The notes: generated from the sequence alone by a model not told the origin. Shown: positions 18,611 to 27,881, counted from the stretch's first letter. The stretch is DNA of 64,000 bases from Deinococcus multiflagellatus (GCF_020166415.1 NZ_JAIQXV010000023.1:9070-73069), one strand, 5' to 3'. Numbers and translations: made by a program.

Positions 18611-19306
18611 ATGCGCCGCACGTTTGCACTGATGGCCCTTATCTTAGGTGCCGCTCACGCCGCCACCCTTCCGGACGCAGAGCGTGATCTCGCGCAAGGC
18701 GACTGGCAAAGTGCTGCCCGCATTGCAACGGCTGTGGGCGGCGCCGACGGCTTTAACCTGGCAGCCAAAGCGTACGTGTTGGGTGCCAGCATCACCGACA
18801 CCCCGCACGAACTGCTTGGCAAGGCTCTGGTTGCCGCGCGCACAGCCCTCAAGCTGGCGCCAGACAATGCCATGGCTCATTTTCAGTTGGCTCAGGCGCT
18901 TGGCCGTCAAGCGCAGGGAGCCAACCTGCTGAGCGGTGCCAAACTGGCCAGCCAAGTCAAAGCAGCGCTGCTGGCGGCCATCCAGCTCGACCCCCGTCTG
19001 CCTCAGCCGTACGCCGCGCTGGCAGTCTGGCATGCTGAAATCAGCGCCAGAGGACGGCTTCCAGCCTTGCTGCTCGGGGCCAGCCAGAACGAGGCCCTCA
19101 AATACTTTGAGCAGGCCATCCGGCTTGATCCTCTGACCATGAGCTACCACGTGGAATATGGCCGGGCCCTGCTGAACATGCCGGAGCCCGGGCTACGCGC
19201 CCGCGGCATCCAGCACCTTCAACAGGCCTTGACATTGGCGCCTCGCACCTTCTGGGAGCGCGAAGAGCAGCGCAAGGCCAGGCAACTGCTGGCCTCACAC
19301 CAGTGA
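18611..19306 (+). CDS. exported TPR-like protein, paralogue of the 17886 product
   Basis: 231 residues. An N-terminal signal peptide (MRRTFALMALILGAAHAA) was added to the same TPR scaffold as the preceding gene, so one duplicate works in the cytoplasm and the other outside the membrane. ATG 18611 starts exactly at the signal peptide. Shared motifs include GGADGFNLAAKAYVLG, FEQAIRLDPLTMSYHVEYGRALL and QALTLAPR. Function unknown. Confidence 0.75.
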   Translation: MRRTFALMALILGAAHAATLPDAERDLAQGDWQSAARIATAVGGADGFNLAAKAYVLGASITDTPHELLGKALVAARTALKLAPDNAMAHFQLAQALGRQAQGANLLSGAKLASQVKAALLAAIQLDPRLPQPYAALAVWHAEISARGRLPALLLGASQNEALKYFEQAIRLDPLTMSYHVEYGRALLNMPEPGLRARGIQHLQQALTLAPRTFWEREEQRKARQLLASHQ

Positions 19307-19307
19307 A

Positions 19308-19730
19308 TTACGCAAGAAGCCGCTGAAAATCACTCACTTCAGTCAGATGCGTTATGGGTCCCCCTGCCACAGCACTGGTGACCGTTCCCTCGCGCAGGTA
19401 CCAGGTTGACCGGAAGGGCCCCTGATCAAACGTGATGGACAGTTGAGGAAGTCCCGCTTCCGAACGGCCACTTTCGATGGCCACCTTCCATTCGGTGAGC
19501 GTCAGGACGTCCTGGCGAGGTTGCAGCGCGGCGGCAACGACGTCCTTCAGGCGGGAGAGCCGCGAGGGAGCAACGTCAAACGCGAACAGCGTCCGGACCG
19601 CGCCTTCTTCTGTGGTGTAGCCGCGAATTCGGTAGGTTCCCCCATACCGAATGGCTTCCAACCACGCTGGATCCGGCTCTGCCAGCTTGTGCGTAAGGCT
19701 GAGGGTGTACTCCGGACGCTCGCTGGTCAT
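19308..19730 (-). CDS. unknown protein
   Basis: 140 residues, predominantly beta-type, with two or three Trp (WLEAIRYGG, STWYLREG). No signal or membrane segment. Its stop is one base past the stop of the convergent TPR gene. It follows the PD-(D/E)XK-like gene by 5 bp, so the two are co-transcribed. Not recognised. Confidence 0.65.
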   Translation of the reverse strand: MTSERPEYTLSLTHKLAEPDPAWLEAIRYGGTYRIRGYTTEEGAVRTLFAFDVAPSRLSRLKDVVAAALQPRQDVLTLTEWKVAIESGRSEAGLPQLSITFDQGPFRSTWYLREGTVTSAVAGGPITHLTEVSDFQRLLA

Positions 19731-19735
19731 GCCTT

Positions 19736-20380
19736 CTATTCTGGCAGGCCCGCCTCCCAGGCCAGAAACTGAATGAGCTCGTCGGGAAACATGAGGCGAC
19801 TGGCCTCCTTCTCAGTGGCATACTTTTTCATTCTCCGGCGGATGAATTTCAGGCAGTCCTCCAGGCCAATGACATGTGTGTAGTCTGCCAGGAGGGCCTG
19901 GTTGATCCGCTTCTGCGGACAGACCAGGACCGTACCGACAACGGCTTGAGGCGTGGCAAACACGGGGTGCAGGCCGTCACCTTGGGACGCATGCAAAAAG
20001 TCGGCAGCCTCATGGGCTGTGGCCTGGTCCACCAGGCCAATGCGTTGAATGCTGCGGCGGAGTCGCTGGCGCCGCAACGTTGGTCTGGCCGTGACGGAAG
20101 TCTTGACCTCGACGATCACGCCCACTGGGCGCGTGGAGTCAAGAAGCGCGCCCAGTGACCGGTCCCAGTCCTTCGGCTGACCACCAACCTCCTCAAAGAC
20201 ATGAGGAAACCGCACCGCCAGGAGATCAACATCGGCGTGGCGCTGATCGTGATTCCCCCTTTCGTTTTCCATTACTCGGTGGCTCTTCAGATGATGGAGC
20301 ACGAAGTCCGGCATAGGTATGAAGCCGTTCAGCCGGAAATACCAACTTGCCAGTCGCTCCCCGTAGTTCATAGGCGTCAT
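19736..20380 (-). CDS. PD-(D/E)XK-like protein of unknown function
   Basis: 214 residues. N-terminal NYGERLASWYFRLNGF is followed by a region with ADVDLLAVRFP and later VIVEVKTS. Spacing and context (D-x-D, then a hydrophobic strand with E-V-K) match the D...E-x-K core of restriction-endonuclease-like nucleases, and the RL-GF-opening is typical of small proteins of this kind. It is divergent from the giant methylase-helicase gene 72 bp away, so it could be its nuclease partner. ATG 20380 is chosen; 20371 is also possible. Nuclease activity is inferred, not proven. Confidence 0.6.
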   Translation of the reverse strand: MTPMNYGERLASWYFRLNGFIPMPDFVLHHLKSHRVMENERGNHDQRHADVDLLAVRFPHVFEEVGGQPKDWDRSLGALLDSTRPVGVIVEVKTSVTARPTLRRQRLRRSIQRIGLVDQATAHEAADFLHASQGDGLHPVFATPQAVVGTVLVCPQKRINQALLADYTHVIGLEDCLKFIRRRMKKYATEKEASRLMFPDELIQFLAWEAGLPE

Positions 20381-20452
20381 CGTTTCACACCGGCAGATCA
20401 GGTGAGAATGCGTCACCGGCCCCGCTCCGCGGCGGCCGGGTGCAGGGGCAGT

Positions 20453-23400
20453 ATGAAAGTCTCTTTGCCTCAGCGCGACTGGCTTACGGCCCTGTGCCCC
20501 ATGTTCATCACCAATGTTGGGCAGCCGGCCTGGGCGGCGCCCGTCTCCAAAGGGCAGCCGGACAAGCGTGCCGACGTTATTCTCAATGGTCAGCTACTTC
20601 CGGTGGGGCACATCTATGGTTTTACGACAGGCGCCGTTGCCAGCCCCGCGCCGCTAACCACGGCCCTTGGCGTCGAGGCCCTGCCCAGTCCGACGGAGGC
20701 TGCCCGGCATGCGGCCAACGCGGCCGCGCGCGAGATGCTGCACTCCTCCGAGCCTGACCTCTCAGTCCTGGCAAGGTACAGCGGCGGTGGCGGCATCGGC
20801 GAGAGCGCCGACGAGTTCTATACACCTGCCCTCGTGGCTGACGCCATGTGGACCCTCGCCGGGCCTCTGCCCACAGGGGCCACGGTCTTCGACCCTGCCT
20901 GCGGCACAGGCCAGCTGCTGGCGCGCGCGCCGGCCGGTCTTCATCTGGTGGGCTGTGACCTCAGCACAGAAGGCACCGCGATTGCCCGGCATCTGCTGCC
21001 ACACGCCGACCTGCGCACCATGCCGTTTGAGCTGTACCACCGCACGTGCGCCGACCCCCTGTATGACGCGGTGGTCGTGAATCCGCCGTATGGTCCGCGC
21101 ACCATGCGGCACCTGGACGCCCGCAGCATCCAGCTGAACGAAACTTATTTCCTGCTCAAGGCGCTGGAGCGGGTCCACCATCACACCGGTGTGGTGGTGG
21201 CCCTGGTCAATGCAAATCTGCTCTACGGCGAAAGCCACCGGGCATGGCGCGAGGAACTTGAACAGGCCGCTCTCGTCACCCACACGGCCCTCGTGCCTAC
21301 TGGCGCTTTCAAAGCCAGTGGCGCCGGCGTCACCACTGCCATCGTGGCGCTGCGCCGTCACGACCTGGGTGTCAAAGAAGCGCTGGCCATGCTGAACCCC
21401 TCCGAGCGCCGGCAGATCCTGAAGGAATTTGGTCAGTCTTGTGATTGGGTCAAAGGGAAGCACCTGGTGGTCCGCCAAGTTCAGAGCGATACGGTCACGT
21501 ACTGCTTGGCCAGTCAGCACAGCGAAACCCGGCGCTTAGGCCGGAGCCGCGACTTGACCACCGGCCGGTATGGACAGGCCACCTACAACGGTCCTGTAGA
21601 CCTCAGCACCGACCGACTGAAGGGTCTGCGCGACATCGCGGCCGCTGACCGGAAAGCAGCTGGCGTGCCGCTGGGACAGGTCTTGGAGAGCATTCGGGTG
21701 CATCTGGGTGACGACGCCGCGCACCTGGCCAGTCAGGCGAGCCGTCAAGCATCAGCCACCCCGATTCCGCTGGGCACCCGCAACCCCGAGGGCACCTGGG
21801 TGTACACCGTCGGCGGCTGGGCGCCCACTGATGACTTTTCCGCTCCGAGCGTAGCAGACGCTCTGTTCCTGGCCACGGCTATTGGACGCGCCCTGGAATT
21901 GGCCGGCGACCCTGACGTCGACCCCACTGCCCTAACGCACGCCCGGCTGCTGGTTCAGCGTCTGGACGCCCAGTACCGCGCCCGACATACCTCGTACGAC
22001 GCGCCCCGTCTGGGCCGTCTTGCCGGCCGCTTCAGCCGCCTGTCGCTGCTGCTGGCCAATCTGCACGCTGGTGAAGTGGTGCTGCCGGGCGGCGACGTCA
22101 GGGCGCCCCTGACCATTCCCGGTGACCTGAGCCAGGTGGCGCGGTCCCTGTCGGATCAGCTGCTGCTGACGGCCGACTCACTGGCCGAACACGCTGCCGT
22201 GTCCCGCGCTGAAGCACTGGCCCACCTGAGCGCCCAGTACACCTTCAACGGCGAGGTGTGGCTTGACCCCGGTGTCTATTACGTTGGCAACGCGGTTACC
22301 ATGAGTGAGCACGCCCGTCAGCTGGCCACGCAGTTCAGCGGCCCGGAGCGCACAGCTCTTCTGAAGCAGGCTGAAGAATTTCTGCGCCGTATGAGCCCTG
22401 CAGCCCTGAGCGATGTGCAGCTCAGCCCACGCGACCGCGTGATTCCTGCGGCCGTGCTCGAACACTGGGTCAACGCGTTCCTGAATTCGTACCACACGCC
22501 GCCGAGGGGGGAGCGTCAGCATGCCCTGACCGTGGTCCGTGAAAGCGGCGCCGTGAAGTTCCGCCTGCGCTCGACCCAGGACACCCAGCTCAATCTGCAG
22601 GCGCGCAAAGCGTTTGATGAGCGGGCAGCCAAAGACTTGCAGCTATACCTGAACTACAACACGCGCCTGCCGTCCATTGCCGGGGCCGCCGGCATGAGTC
22701 CTGAGGAATACCGCGCTGAGCGCGCCGCCGCTATGGACGAGGCCCGGGAATACGAGGAGCGCGTGGCCACCCACTTTCAACTGTGGCTGCCGGCCAGCGG
22801 TTTTGCCGAGGTGACGCTGCAGGCGTACAACCAGGCCCGCCGCGCCCATCTGACGCCCGACGGCGTGACCGACCCCCTTGATCTGCCGGACTGGCAGGGC
22901 CCTGCCCCTCATCCTTATCAGGCGATGGATGTGCGCACGATGGCCGCGGCCACAGGTATGCTCAACGGTTACGACGTCGGTCTCGGAAAAACCTTCACGG
23001 CGCTTATGCTGATCGCCTACCTGCGCCGCTTGGGCCGCACGGTTCGCCCGGTGGTGGTGGTGCCGGCAGGCCTGATCGGCAACTGGGCCACGAACGCCGC
23101 CCAGGCCCTGCCGGGCTGGCGCGTGGTGACGGTGGGCATGAGTCAGGTCTTCAATGAAGACGGCACCCCACAGACCAAACTCCGGCGTGACGGCACACTC
23201 ATGGTCGACAGCCGAGGCCAGCCTATCCCGGTCTGGAAAGAAGACAGCACCTCCACGCGCCGCCTGAAGTTAGGTCAGATGACGGCGGGCGACGTGGACC
23301 TGACCATCATGAGCCGCGAAGCATTCACCGCCATTCCCCTGACGACCGCCAACCGTGACCGCTTCGTTCAAACCGACGAACAGTATTTGGCGCGGCTTGA

Positions 23401-25591
23401 AGCAAAAGACACGTTCGATCCGAAAGGCAAGCGCAGTCGCCAGGATGTCCTGAAACGCATTCAGGCATTCCAAGCCAAGTGCACATTGAGATTGAAGACA
23501 GCCGGCGAACATGATCTCTTATTCGAGCACCTTTCTATTGATCTCATTGCTTACGATGAAGCACACGCCTACAAAAACGCGTATAGCGCACCTTCCTGCT
23601 ATGGTGAAACGCCCAAATTCCTCGGCGCAGGTGGAGAGGCTGACCGGGCTCTGGACGCAATCTACAAGGGTCGATACGTCCGTGAGAAGGGAGGACGGAC
23701 TTACGCCTTTACAGCCAGTTGGGTCAAAAACAGCGCCCTAGAAATTCACTCTATGGTGTCGCTGATTTCAGATGACCTGCCTGAATTCGGTTTGACGACC
23801 AATGAAGCCCTGATGGAGCAGTATTTAAGGATTGAGCCGCGAATCATTACCAATATGGATTCAAGCGTTGATGTTCGTCCAGCTGTGGTGGGCTTCCGGC
23901 GTCTGCGCGAGCTCAAAGGCATCATTGCGAGCAAGGTCATCGTGCGTAAGGCTGGGCAGCCGGAGGTGGTGACCCGCAGCGGTGAGCCCCTGCACGTTCC
24001 CCGGGTCCGGCCAGTCGAAGTGGCGTTCGATATGAGCCCGGAGCAGGCGGCCGTGTATGCAGACCTCCGCGTTCAGGCGCGCGCAGCCAGTGGCGCCAAG
24101 ACGAAAGAGGATCATGCTTTTTCGGTGATGTGGCGCATGCGCAAGCTGACGGCAGACCCCGCCCTGCTCAACGTGCCCGGTCCGAATCCGCGCTTCGAGG
24201 CCATCGCACGTGAAGCGTTGAAGATCCGGGCACAGGGGGGCAAAACCCTGGTGTTTTTAAGCATCGGCGAGGGAGAAGGCAGTTACGAGCGGCTGCGCGC
24301 TGCCCTGATAGCGGCGGGCTACCCAGCGCACGAGATCGCCATTGTGACGGGCAGCAGTCACCGGGGCGCTGTCGCCAAGATTGATCTGGAGGACGATTAC
24401 AACTACGGCGACCTCACCCTGATCATCTGCTCGGAAGTGGTGGCCGAGGGCTTCAACCTGCAAATCGGAACGGCCGCCATTATCCACGCGGACGTCCCGT
24501 GGAATTGGGAGGCCGTCAAGCAGCGCAACGGACGCGGGGGCCGGCAGGGCAACGTCTTCGACGAAGTGCTGTGCCTGTACATGCTGATGCGCGGGTCCTT
24601 TGACGGCATCACCTACACCAGCATGAGGGGAAAAAAGGCCTGGCAGGACCAGCTCGATGGCGTCACCGACGAGGCGGAAAATGCGGCGGCTGAACTGGGC
24701 ACCGAAGATTTGGCCCTGCTGCTGAGCGAGAACCCGGACGCCACCCGGGCGGCCATTCAGGCCAAGAAGGAAGAACTGGCAGAGCGCACGGGTCAGGCGG
24801 CCTTCCGCCGCAAGTGTCAGGTGCTGGCTCAGGTGACGTCAGCCCGGAGAGCCCTTAAGGCGCAGATTCAGCAGGCCAACCGGCGAAAGAATGGCTGGAC
24901 GGCGTTTGATCACCTGCGGATTGCCAGCGCTCGCCGCAACTTTCAGCGGCTGGAAACTTCCTTGGCCACCTACAGCGCCGAGGAGTTTCCCCTGGGCCGT
25001 CTGGCAACCTACCTGGGTGATCTGGACTGGATGTATGGCCTGCCGTTTCACCAGGGCCTGCATTTCACGCTCGGCGAGCAGAGCTACACAGTGACGGGCT
25101 TCACCCCGAATGCCGTCCAGTGCAAGAACGCTGCTGGCATGCAGACGACCTTCACGCCCCGCGAGGTGTTGCGTGGGGGGCGTGATTTCACGACTCAGGC
25201 CGAGGAGGGCTGGTTTGAAGCGGCCGGGGCGGTCACAGCCGGTTTGGTGCAGGTTGCTGTGCATTTTGCGGAGGGTGTGCCGGTCAAGGTTCTCAATGGC
25301 CGGGCAACGAATCCAGTGCCCCTGTCCAGCAACGTCATCACGGCGTGCATTCACAGCGGACTGGTGGAAAGTGTAACTGGACTGAACGAGGCGTCACTGC
25401 GTGCCCGGCTGTCACACGGCGCAACCCTGATTCATTACCTGACGCGGCATGACGCCCACGGGGTGTATGTGGAGCAGGCCGCAGTGCTGGCCCCAGACGA
25501 AGCCACACGCGAGAAGACTTTGTCTCAGGTCGACAGCCCGAAGTTCCGGGCCCGCCTCACGGAGATTGCACGTCTGGCGCTGGCGGCCTAG
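20453..25591 (+). CDS. giant N6-adenine methylase / SNF2-type helicase fusion
   Basis: About 1,712 residues. After ~110 residues a gamma-type methylase domain has VFDPACGTGQLLA (motif I, near 146) and VVNPPYGPR (motif IV NPPY, near 209). A long middle region (to ~820) follows. An SNF2/superfamily 2 helicase has GYDVGLGKTFTAL (Walker A, near 842), YDEAHAYKN (DEAH, near 1034) and QRNGRGGRQGN (motif VI, near 1356). A C-terminal region ends with segments resembling DNA-binding extensions. This architecture is that of phage P1 DarB and of polyvalent proteins of phages and conjugative elements, thought to shield incoming DNA from restriction. A defence role together with the divergent PD-(D/E)XK gene is the alternative. 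ATG 20453 is chosen; the open frame extends to 20201, but would cover the divergent promoter region. Around 23460-23900 the gene is AT-rich, unlike the rest. Confidence 0.85.
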   Translation: MKVSLPQRDWLTALCPMFITNVGQPAWAAPVSKGQPDKRADVILNGQLLPVGHIYGFTTGAVASPAPLTTALGVEALPSPTEAARHAANAAAREMLHSSEPDLSVLARYSGGGGIGESADEFYTPALVADAMWTLAGPLPTGATVFDPACGTGQLLARAPAGLHLVGCDLSTEGTAIARHLLPHADLRTMPFELYHRTCADPLYDAVVVNPPYGPRTMRHLDARSIQLNETYFLLKALERVHHHTGVVVALVNANLLYGESHRAWREELEQAALVTHTALVPTGAFKASGAGVTTAIVALRRHDLGVKEALAMLNPSERRQILKEFGQSCDWVKGKHLVVRQVQSDTVTYCLASQHSETRRLGRSRDLTTGRYGQATYNGPVDLSTDRLKGLRDIAAADRKAAGVPLGQVLESIRVHLGDDAAHLASQASRQASATPIPLGTRNPEGTWVYTVGGWAPTDDFSAPSVADALFLATAIGRALELAGDPDVDPTALTHARLLVQRLDAQYRARHTSYDAPRLGRLAGRFSRLSLLLANLHAGEVVLPGGDVRAPLTIPGDLSQVARSLSDQLLLTADSLAEHAAVSRAEALAHLSAQYTFNGEVWLDPGVYYVGNAVTMSEHARQLATQFSGPERTALLKQAEEFLRRMSPAALSDVQLSPRDRVIPAAVLEHWVNAFLNSYHTPPRGERQHALTVVRESGAVKFRLRSTQDTQLNLQARKAFDERAAKDLQLYLNYNTRLPSIAGAAGMSPEEYRAERAAAMDEAREYEERVATHFQLWLPASGFAEVTLQAYNQARRAHLTPDGVTDPLDLPDWQGPAPHPYQAMDVRTMAAATGMLNGYDVGLGKTFTALMLIAYLRRLGRTVRPVVVVPAGLIGNWATNAAQALPGWRVVTVGMSQVFNEDGTPQTKLRRDGTLMVDSRGQPIPVWKEDSTSTRRLKLGQMTAGDVDLTIMSREAFTAIPLTTANRDRFVQTDEQYLARLEAKDTFDPKGKRSRQDVLKRIQAFQAKCTLRLKTAGEHDLLFEHLSIDLIAYDEAHAYKNAYSAPSCYGETPKFLGAGGEADRALDAIYKGRYVREKGGRTYAFTASWVKNSALEIHSMVSLISDDLPEFGLTTNEALMEQYLRIEPRIITNMDSSVDVRPAVVGFRRLRELKGIIASKVIVRKAGQPEVVTRSGEPLHVPRVRPVEVAFDMSPEQAAVYADLRVQARAASGAKTKEDHAFSVMWRMRKLTADPALLNVPGPNPRFEAIAREALKIRAQGGKTLVFLSIGEGEGSYERLRAALIAAGYPAHEIAIVTGSSHRGAVAKIDLEDDYNYGDLTLIICSEVVAEGFNLQIGTAAIIHADVPWNWEAVKQRNGRGGRQGNVFDEVLCLYMLMRGSFDGITYTSMRGKKAWQDQLDGVTDEAENAAAELGTEDLALLLSENPDATRAAIQAKKEELAERTGQAAFRRKCQVLAQVTSARRALKAQIQQANRRKNGWTAFDHLRIASARRNFQRLETSLATYSAEEFPLGRLATYLGDLDWMYGLPFHQGLHFTLGEQSYTVTGFTPNAVQCKNAAGMQTTFTPREVLRGGRDFTTQAEEGWFEAAGAVTAGLVQVAVHFAEGVPVKVLNGRATNPVPLSSNVITACIHSGLVESVTGLNEASLRARLSHGATLIHYLTRHDAHGVYVEQAAVLAPDEATREKTLSQVDSPKFRARLTEIARLALAA

Positions 25592-25913
25592 GGGAGGGGC
25601 CTTCCAGGTCGTTTTGAGCGTCGGGCAGGATACTGAACTGCGGGACCGCCTGGAAGGCCTCCACAGCGAACTCAAGGCCACTCGGGGTGAGCTGCACCAG
25701 CCGGCGCTTACGCCGGCCCATGGCCACTTCGTCAATATCCTCCAGTTCGGAGGTCAGGTGGCCAGCCTTTTCCAGACGGTCCAGGAGGCCGTAAGTCGTG
25801 GCGCTCGTCAGCCCGAGTTCTCGCTGAATCATCAGACCGTAAGGTCTAGGGTCACGGTGCTTGAACAGGTAAGCGAGCAACTTCAGAAGTGTCAGGGTAA
25901 CCCGGAATTTCAT
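25557..25913 (-). CDS. PadR-like winged-helix regulator
   Basis: 118 residues. Winged-helix core: LLAYLFKHRDPRPYGLMIQRELGLTSATTYGLLDRLEKAGHLTSE, then the wing-like RRKRRLVQLTPSGLEFA. This is the PadR/MarR-like transcription factor layout. The 3' end overlaps the end of the giant fusion gene by 35 bp in convergent orientation, which is unusual and would put antisense RNA over both ends. ATG 25913 starts at the first helix. The open frame continues upstream without a plausible domain. Confidence 0.68.
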   Translation of the reverse strand: MKFRVTLTLLKLLAYLFKHRDPRPYGLMIQRELGLTSATTYGLLDRLEKAGHLTSELEDIDEVAMGRRKRRLVQLTPSGLEFAVEAFQAVPQFSILPDAQNDLEGPSPRPPAPDVQSP

Positions 25914-26033
25914 CTGGGTTGCAGTGTGCTGGCGTGAGGCTTGAAGTGGTTCTGGGAAAGCAAGTCTGTCAGCTGCTGGTGCGGTCCATGGCCGGTGGCA
26001 CTCATTTAGAGCTGAAAGAAGATACCCGCTTGC

Positions 26034-26045
26034 TATGTTGAGTTG
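26034..26045 (+). promoter_or_regulatory. leaderless -10 box TATGTT
   Basis: TATGTT (26034-26039), 6 nt, ATG 26046. Strong match to TANNNT. The intervening TTG could serve as an alternative start. Confidence 0.5.
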
Positions 26046-26903
26046 ATGACCACGCCGTCTCCAACGATCCCCAGTCTCATCGCCCAAGGCAGCCAAGCTC
26101 TGGGGACGGAAATCGCAGAAGGTGCGGGTGGATACCGGAAAGGTTGGGAGCTCGAAGCCCTTTTCAATACTGTTGGAGGATCAAGTTCCCTTGCAGGGCG
26201 CAGTCGTGCCACCTACGCTGCCGATGAGGTCGATGCGCTCAATCAAGCGGGCCAGCTTGATCGGCTCCTCACCCGTCTCTGCGACCCACGCCTGTATCCG
26301 ACATCGCCGGACCAGCACGAGCGGGTGCGGGAGGCGCTGAACGCTATTTTGCGGCCCTACGGGCATGAGTTGACGATGGATGCCACTGGCCTGAACGCCA
26401 CGTTTGGCACCGTGACGCCCGCATTGCCGGCGGCGTCTCCAGCCAAACCGACAGCTGCGACGCTGGCGAGGCCAGACTTTTCCAAGCTGGTGGGTCCACC
26501 GACCTTGATTCAGTTACTGGAAGAGCGGTGGGATGAGGCGGTGCGGCTGTACAACCTGCCGTCACCCCGGTTCACGATCATTGCCCTGGGCGCCCTCCTC
26601 GAAGGCGCGTTGCTGGCCAAGGCGGAAAGCAATCCTCCAGTGGCCTTTCAGGCTAAAAAGGCGCCTAAAAACAAAGCGGGGAGCAATCTTCCTCTTGGAG
26701 AATGGAGTTTCAACGACCTGATTGAAGTGGCCGCTGAGTTGGGATGGATTCACCCGACTCGGGCCGCCTTCAGCCATGTGGCACGGCACTACCGCAATTA
26801 CGTACATCCAAATCTGGAGCACAAGGAGGTCCAGGGCGTTGATCAAGCGGCCTGCGACATCACCTGGATTGCCGTGAAATCTGCTTTCGACGATTTGACG
26901 TAA
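26046..26903 (+). CDS. unknown protein with HEPN-like C-terminal motif
   Basis: 285 residues. The N-terminal half (about 1-110) is helical and contains ALFNTVGGSS and LDRLLTRLCDPRLYP. A Pro/Ala linker follows, then a helical C-terminal domain with VARHYRNYVHPNLEHKEV. The R-x6-H spacing and the RNY-H-P context resemble HEPN RNase or abortive-infection domains. This is pattern-based only. Antiphage or toxin function is a hypothesis. Confidence 0.6.
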   Translation: MTTPSPTIPSLIAQGSQALGTEIAEGAGGYRKGWELEALFNTVGGSSSLAGRSRATYAADEVDALNQAGQLDRLLTRLCDPRLYPTSPDQHERVREALNAILRPYGHELTMDATGLNATFGTVTPALPAASPAKPTAATLARPDFSKLVGPPTLIQLLEERWDEAVRLYNLPSPRFTIIALGALLEGALLAKAESNPPVAFQAKKAPKNKAGSNLPLGEWSFNDLIEVAAELGWIHPTRAAFSHVARHYRNYVHPNLEHKEVQGVDQAACDITWIAVKSAFDDLT

Positions 26904-26950
26904 GCGCAGCAGCGTCACCTGCGCGTGCTGGCGCAGGATGAGGGGAAAGC

Positions 26951-27286
26951 ATGCCTTCTGCTGCTTCCCCCTCGCGCCGAGCGTGGCTCGCTGAACCCGA
27001 TGCGCATCCTGATGCTGGCCTCGCCCTGCGTGCCATTGAGACGGCGGGCTGGCGCCGCATTTCGGCGTGCATGTGCGAACCGTACGCGGATGGCGACCGG
27101 TATGCGGTGTTGACTTATGAGCAGCAAGGCCGGGTAATCACTCTTAGCTTGACGGGGGAGACCTCGGCCGCGGTGCATCCTCACTGGTTCCGTCCCGGCG
27201 TGACGGTTGGATTCGTGCGCTGGGGGCGCCTGGCCAGCGTCATGCAAGGTTTGCTGGATGACCTCACCCGCCTGGAGACCCCATGA
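26951..27286 (+). CDS. unknown protein, coupled to the DnaQ-like gene
   Basis: 111 residues with GAGGGG before ATG 26951. The part from residue 20 on looks folded (ALRAIETAGWRRISACMCEPYADGDRYAVLTYEQQGRVITLSL). The stop overlaps an ATG at 27283 (ATGA) that begins the next reading frame. Not recognised. Confidence 0.55.
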   Translation: MPSAASPSRRAWLAEPDAHPDAGLALRAIETAGWRRISACMCEPYADGDRYAVLTYEQQGRVITLSLTGETSAAVHPHWFRPGVTVGFVRWGRLASVMQGLLDDLTRLETP

Positions 27287-27393
27287 TCCCTGCTGAGCAC
27301 CCCCTCCATCCCGCACCGAGCGCAGAGACGCAGGCCCGGCAGCAGGTTGAGGCGCTGACCCTGTGTTCCAGCGCTGGGCGGCCGATTCCCTGA
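27283..27393 (+). other. 36-residue N-terminal piece preceding the DEDD exonuclease frame
   Basis: ATG 27283 overlaps the previous stop (ATGA), so translation is likely to start here. It encodes AETQARQQVEALTL, a helix of the kind usually just N-terminal to DnaQ-like exonucleases, but is in a different frame from the exonuclease domain. A -1 frame change near 27361 joins them. Confidence 0.45.
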
Positions 27394-27881
27394 GTCTGAT
27401 CGTCGACACCGAAACCACTGATTTGACGGGCGAGGCCTGGGAAGTGGAGGCTGATTGGCTGCACGACACGGCGCTGCTGCTGCATCTGCGTGGAGAACCG
27501 GACACCGAGTGGCACACGCAGGCCCTGGCCATGCATCTCCCAGTCATCCAGGACCAGTTGCGCGGTTTGCCCCACCTGCGCACGCACACCAGCGCTGTTG
27601 GCGGGGTGTTGACCCGGCATCATGTCCTGGCGTACAACGAGGCCTTTGACCGATCGGTGCTGGAGTGCACCTGCGGTCTGTCCCTCAACTCGTTTGGCTG
27701 TGTAATGCTGGCGTACGCACCCCTGGCGGCGCGCTGGAGCGGAACATACGGCCGTTGGAAAGCCGTGAAGCTGGCCGAGGCCCGCGCCCTGGAAGGCGTT
27801 CCCGTGGAGCGCCGCACGGTGCACAGCGCCTTGGGCGATGTTCAGCCCACGCGTGACTTGATTCTGGCGGTGGCACGGTGA
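27363..27881 (+). CDS. DnaQ-like (DEDD) 3'-5' exonuclease
   Basis: 172 residues in the annotated frame. ExoI motif VDTETTD (near 15), ExoII AYNEAFDRSVL (near 82), and the ExoIII region HSALGDVQPTRDLIL near the end give all four acidic residues of the DEDD superfamily. Family members degrade or proofread DNA or RNA. It lacks a convincing start: GTG 27363 is available, but the natural upstream helix lies in another frame. It may be frameshifted, or the protein may be short and start here. Confidence 0.7.
   Translation: MFQRWAADSLSLIVDTETTDLTGEAWEVEADWLHDTALLLHLRGEPDTEWHTQALAMHLPVIQDQLRGLPHLRTHTSAVGGVLTRHHVLAYNEAFDRSVLECTCGLSLNSFGCVMLAYAPLAARWSGTYGRWKAVKLAEARALEGVPVERRTVHSALGDVQPTRDLILAVAR

Noticed and set aside
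20201..20452. 84-residue N-terminal extension of the giant fusion protein
   Set aside because: It overlaps the start of the divergent PD-(D/E)XK-like gene and is not protein-like. ATG 20453 is sensible.
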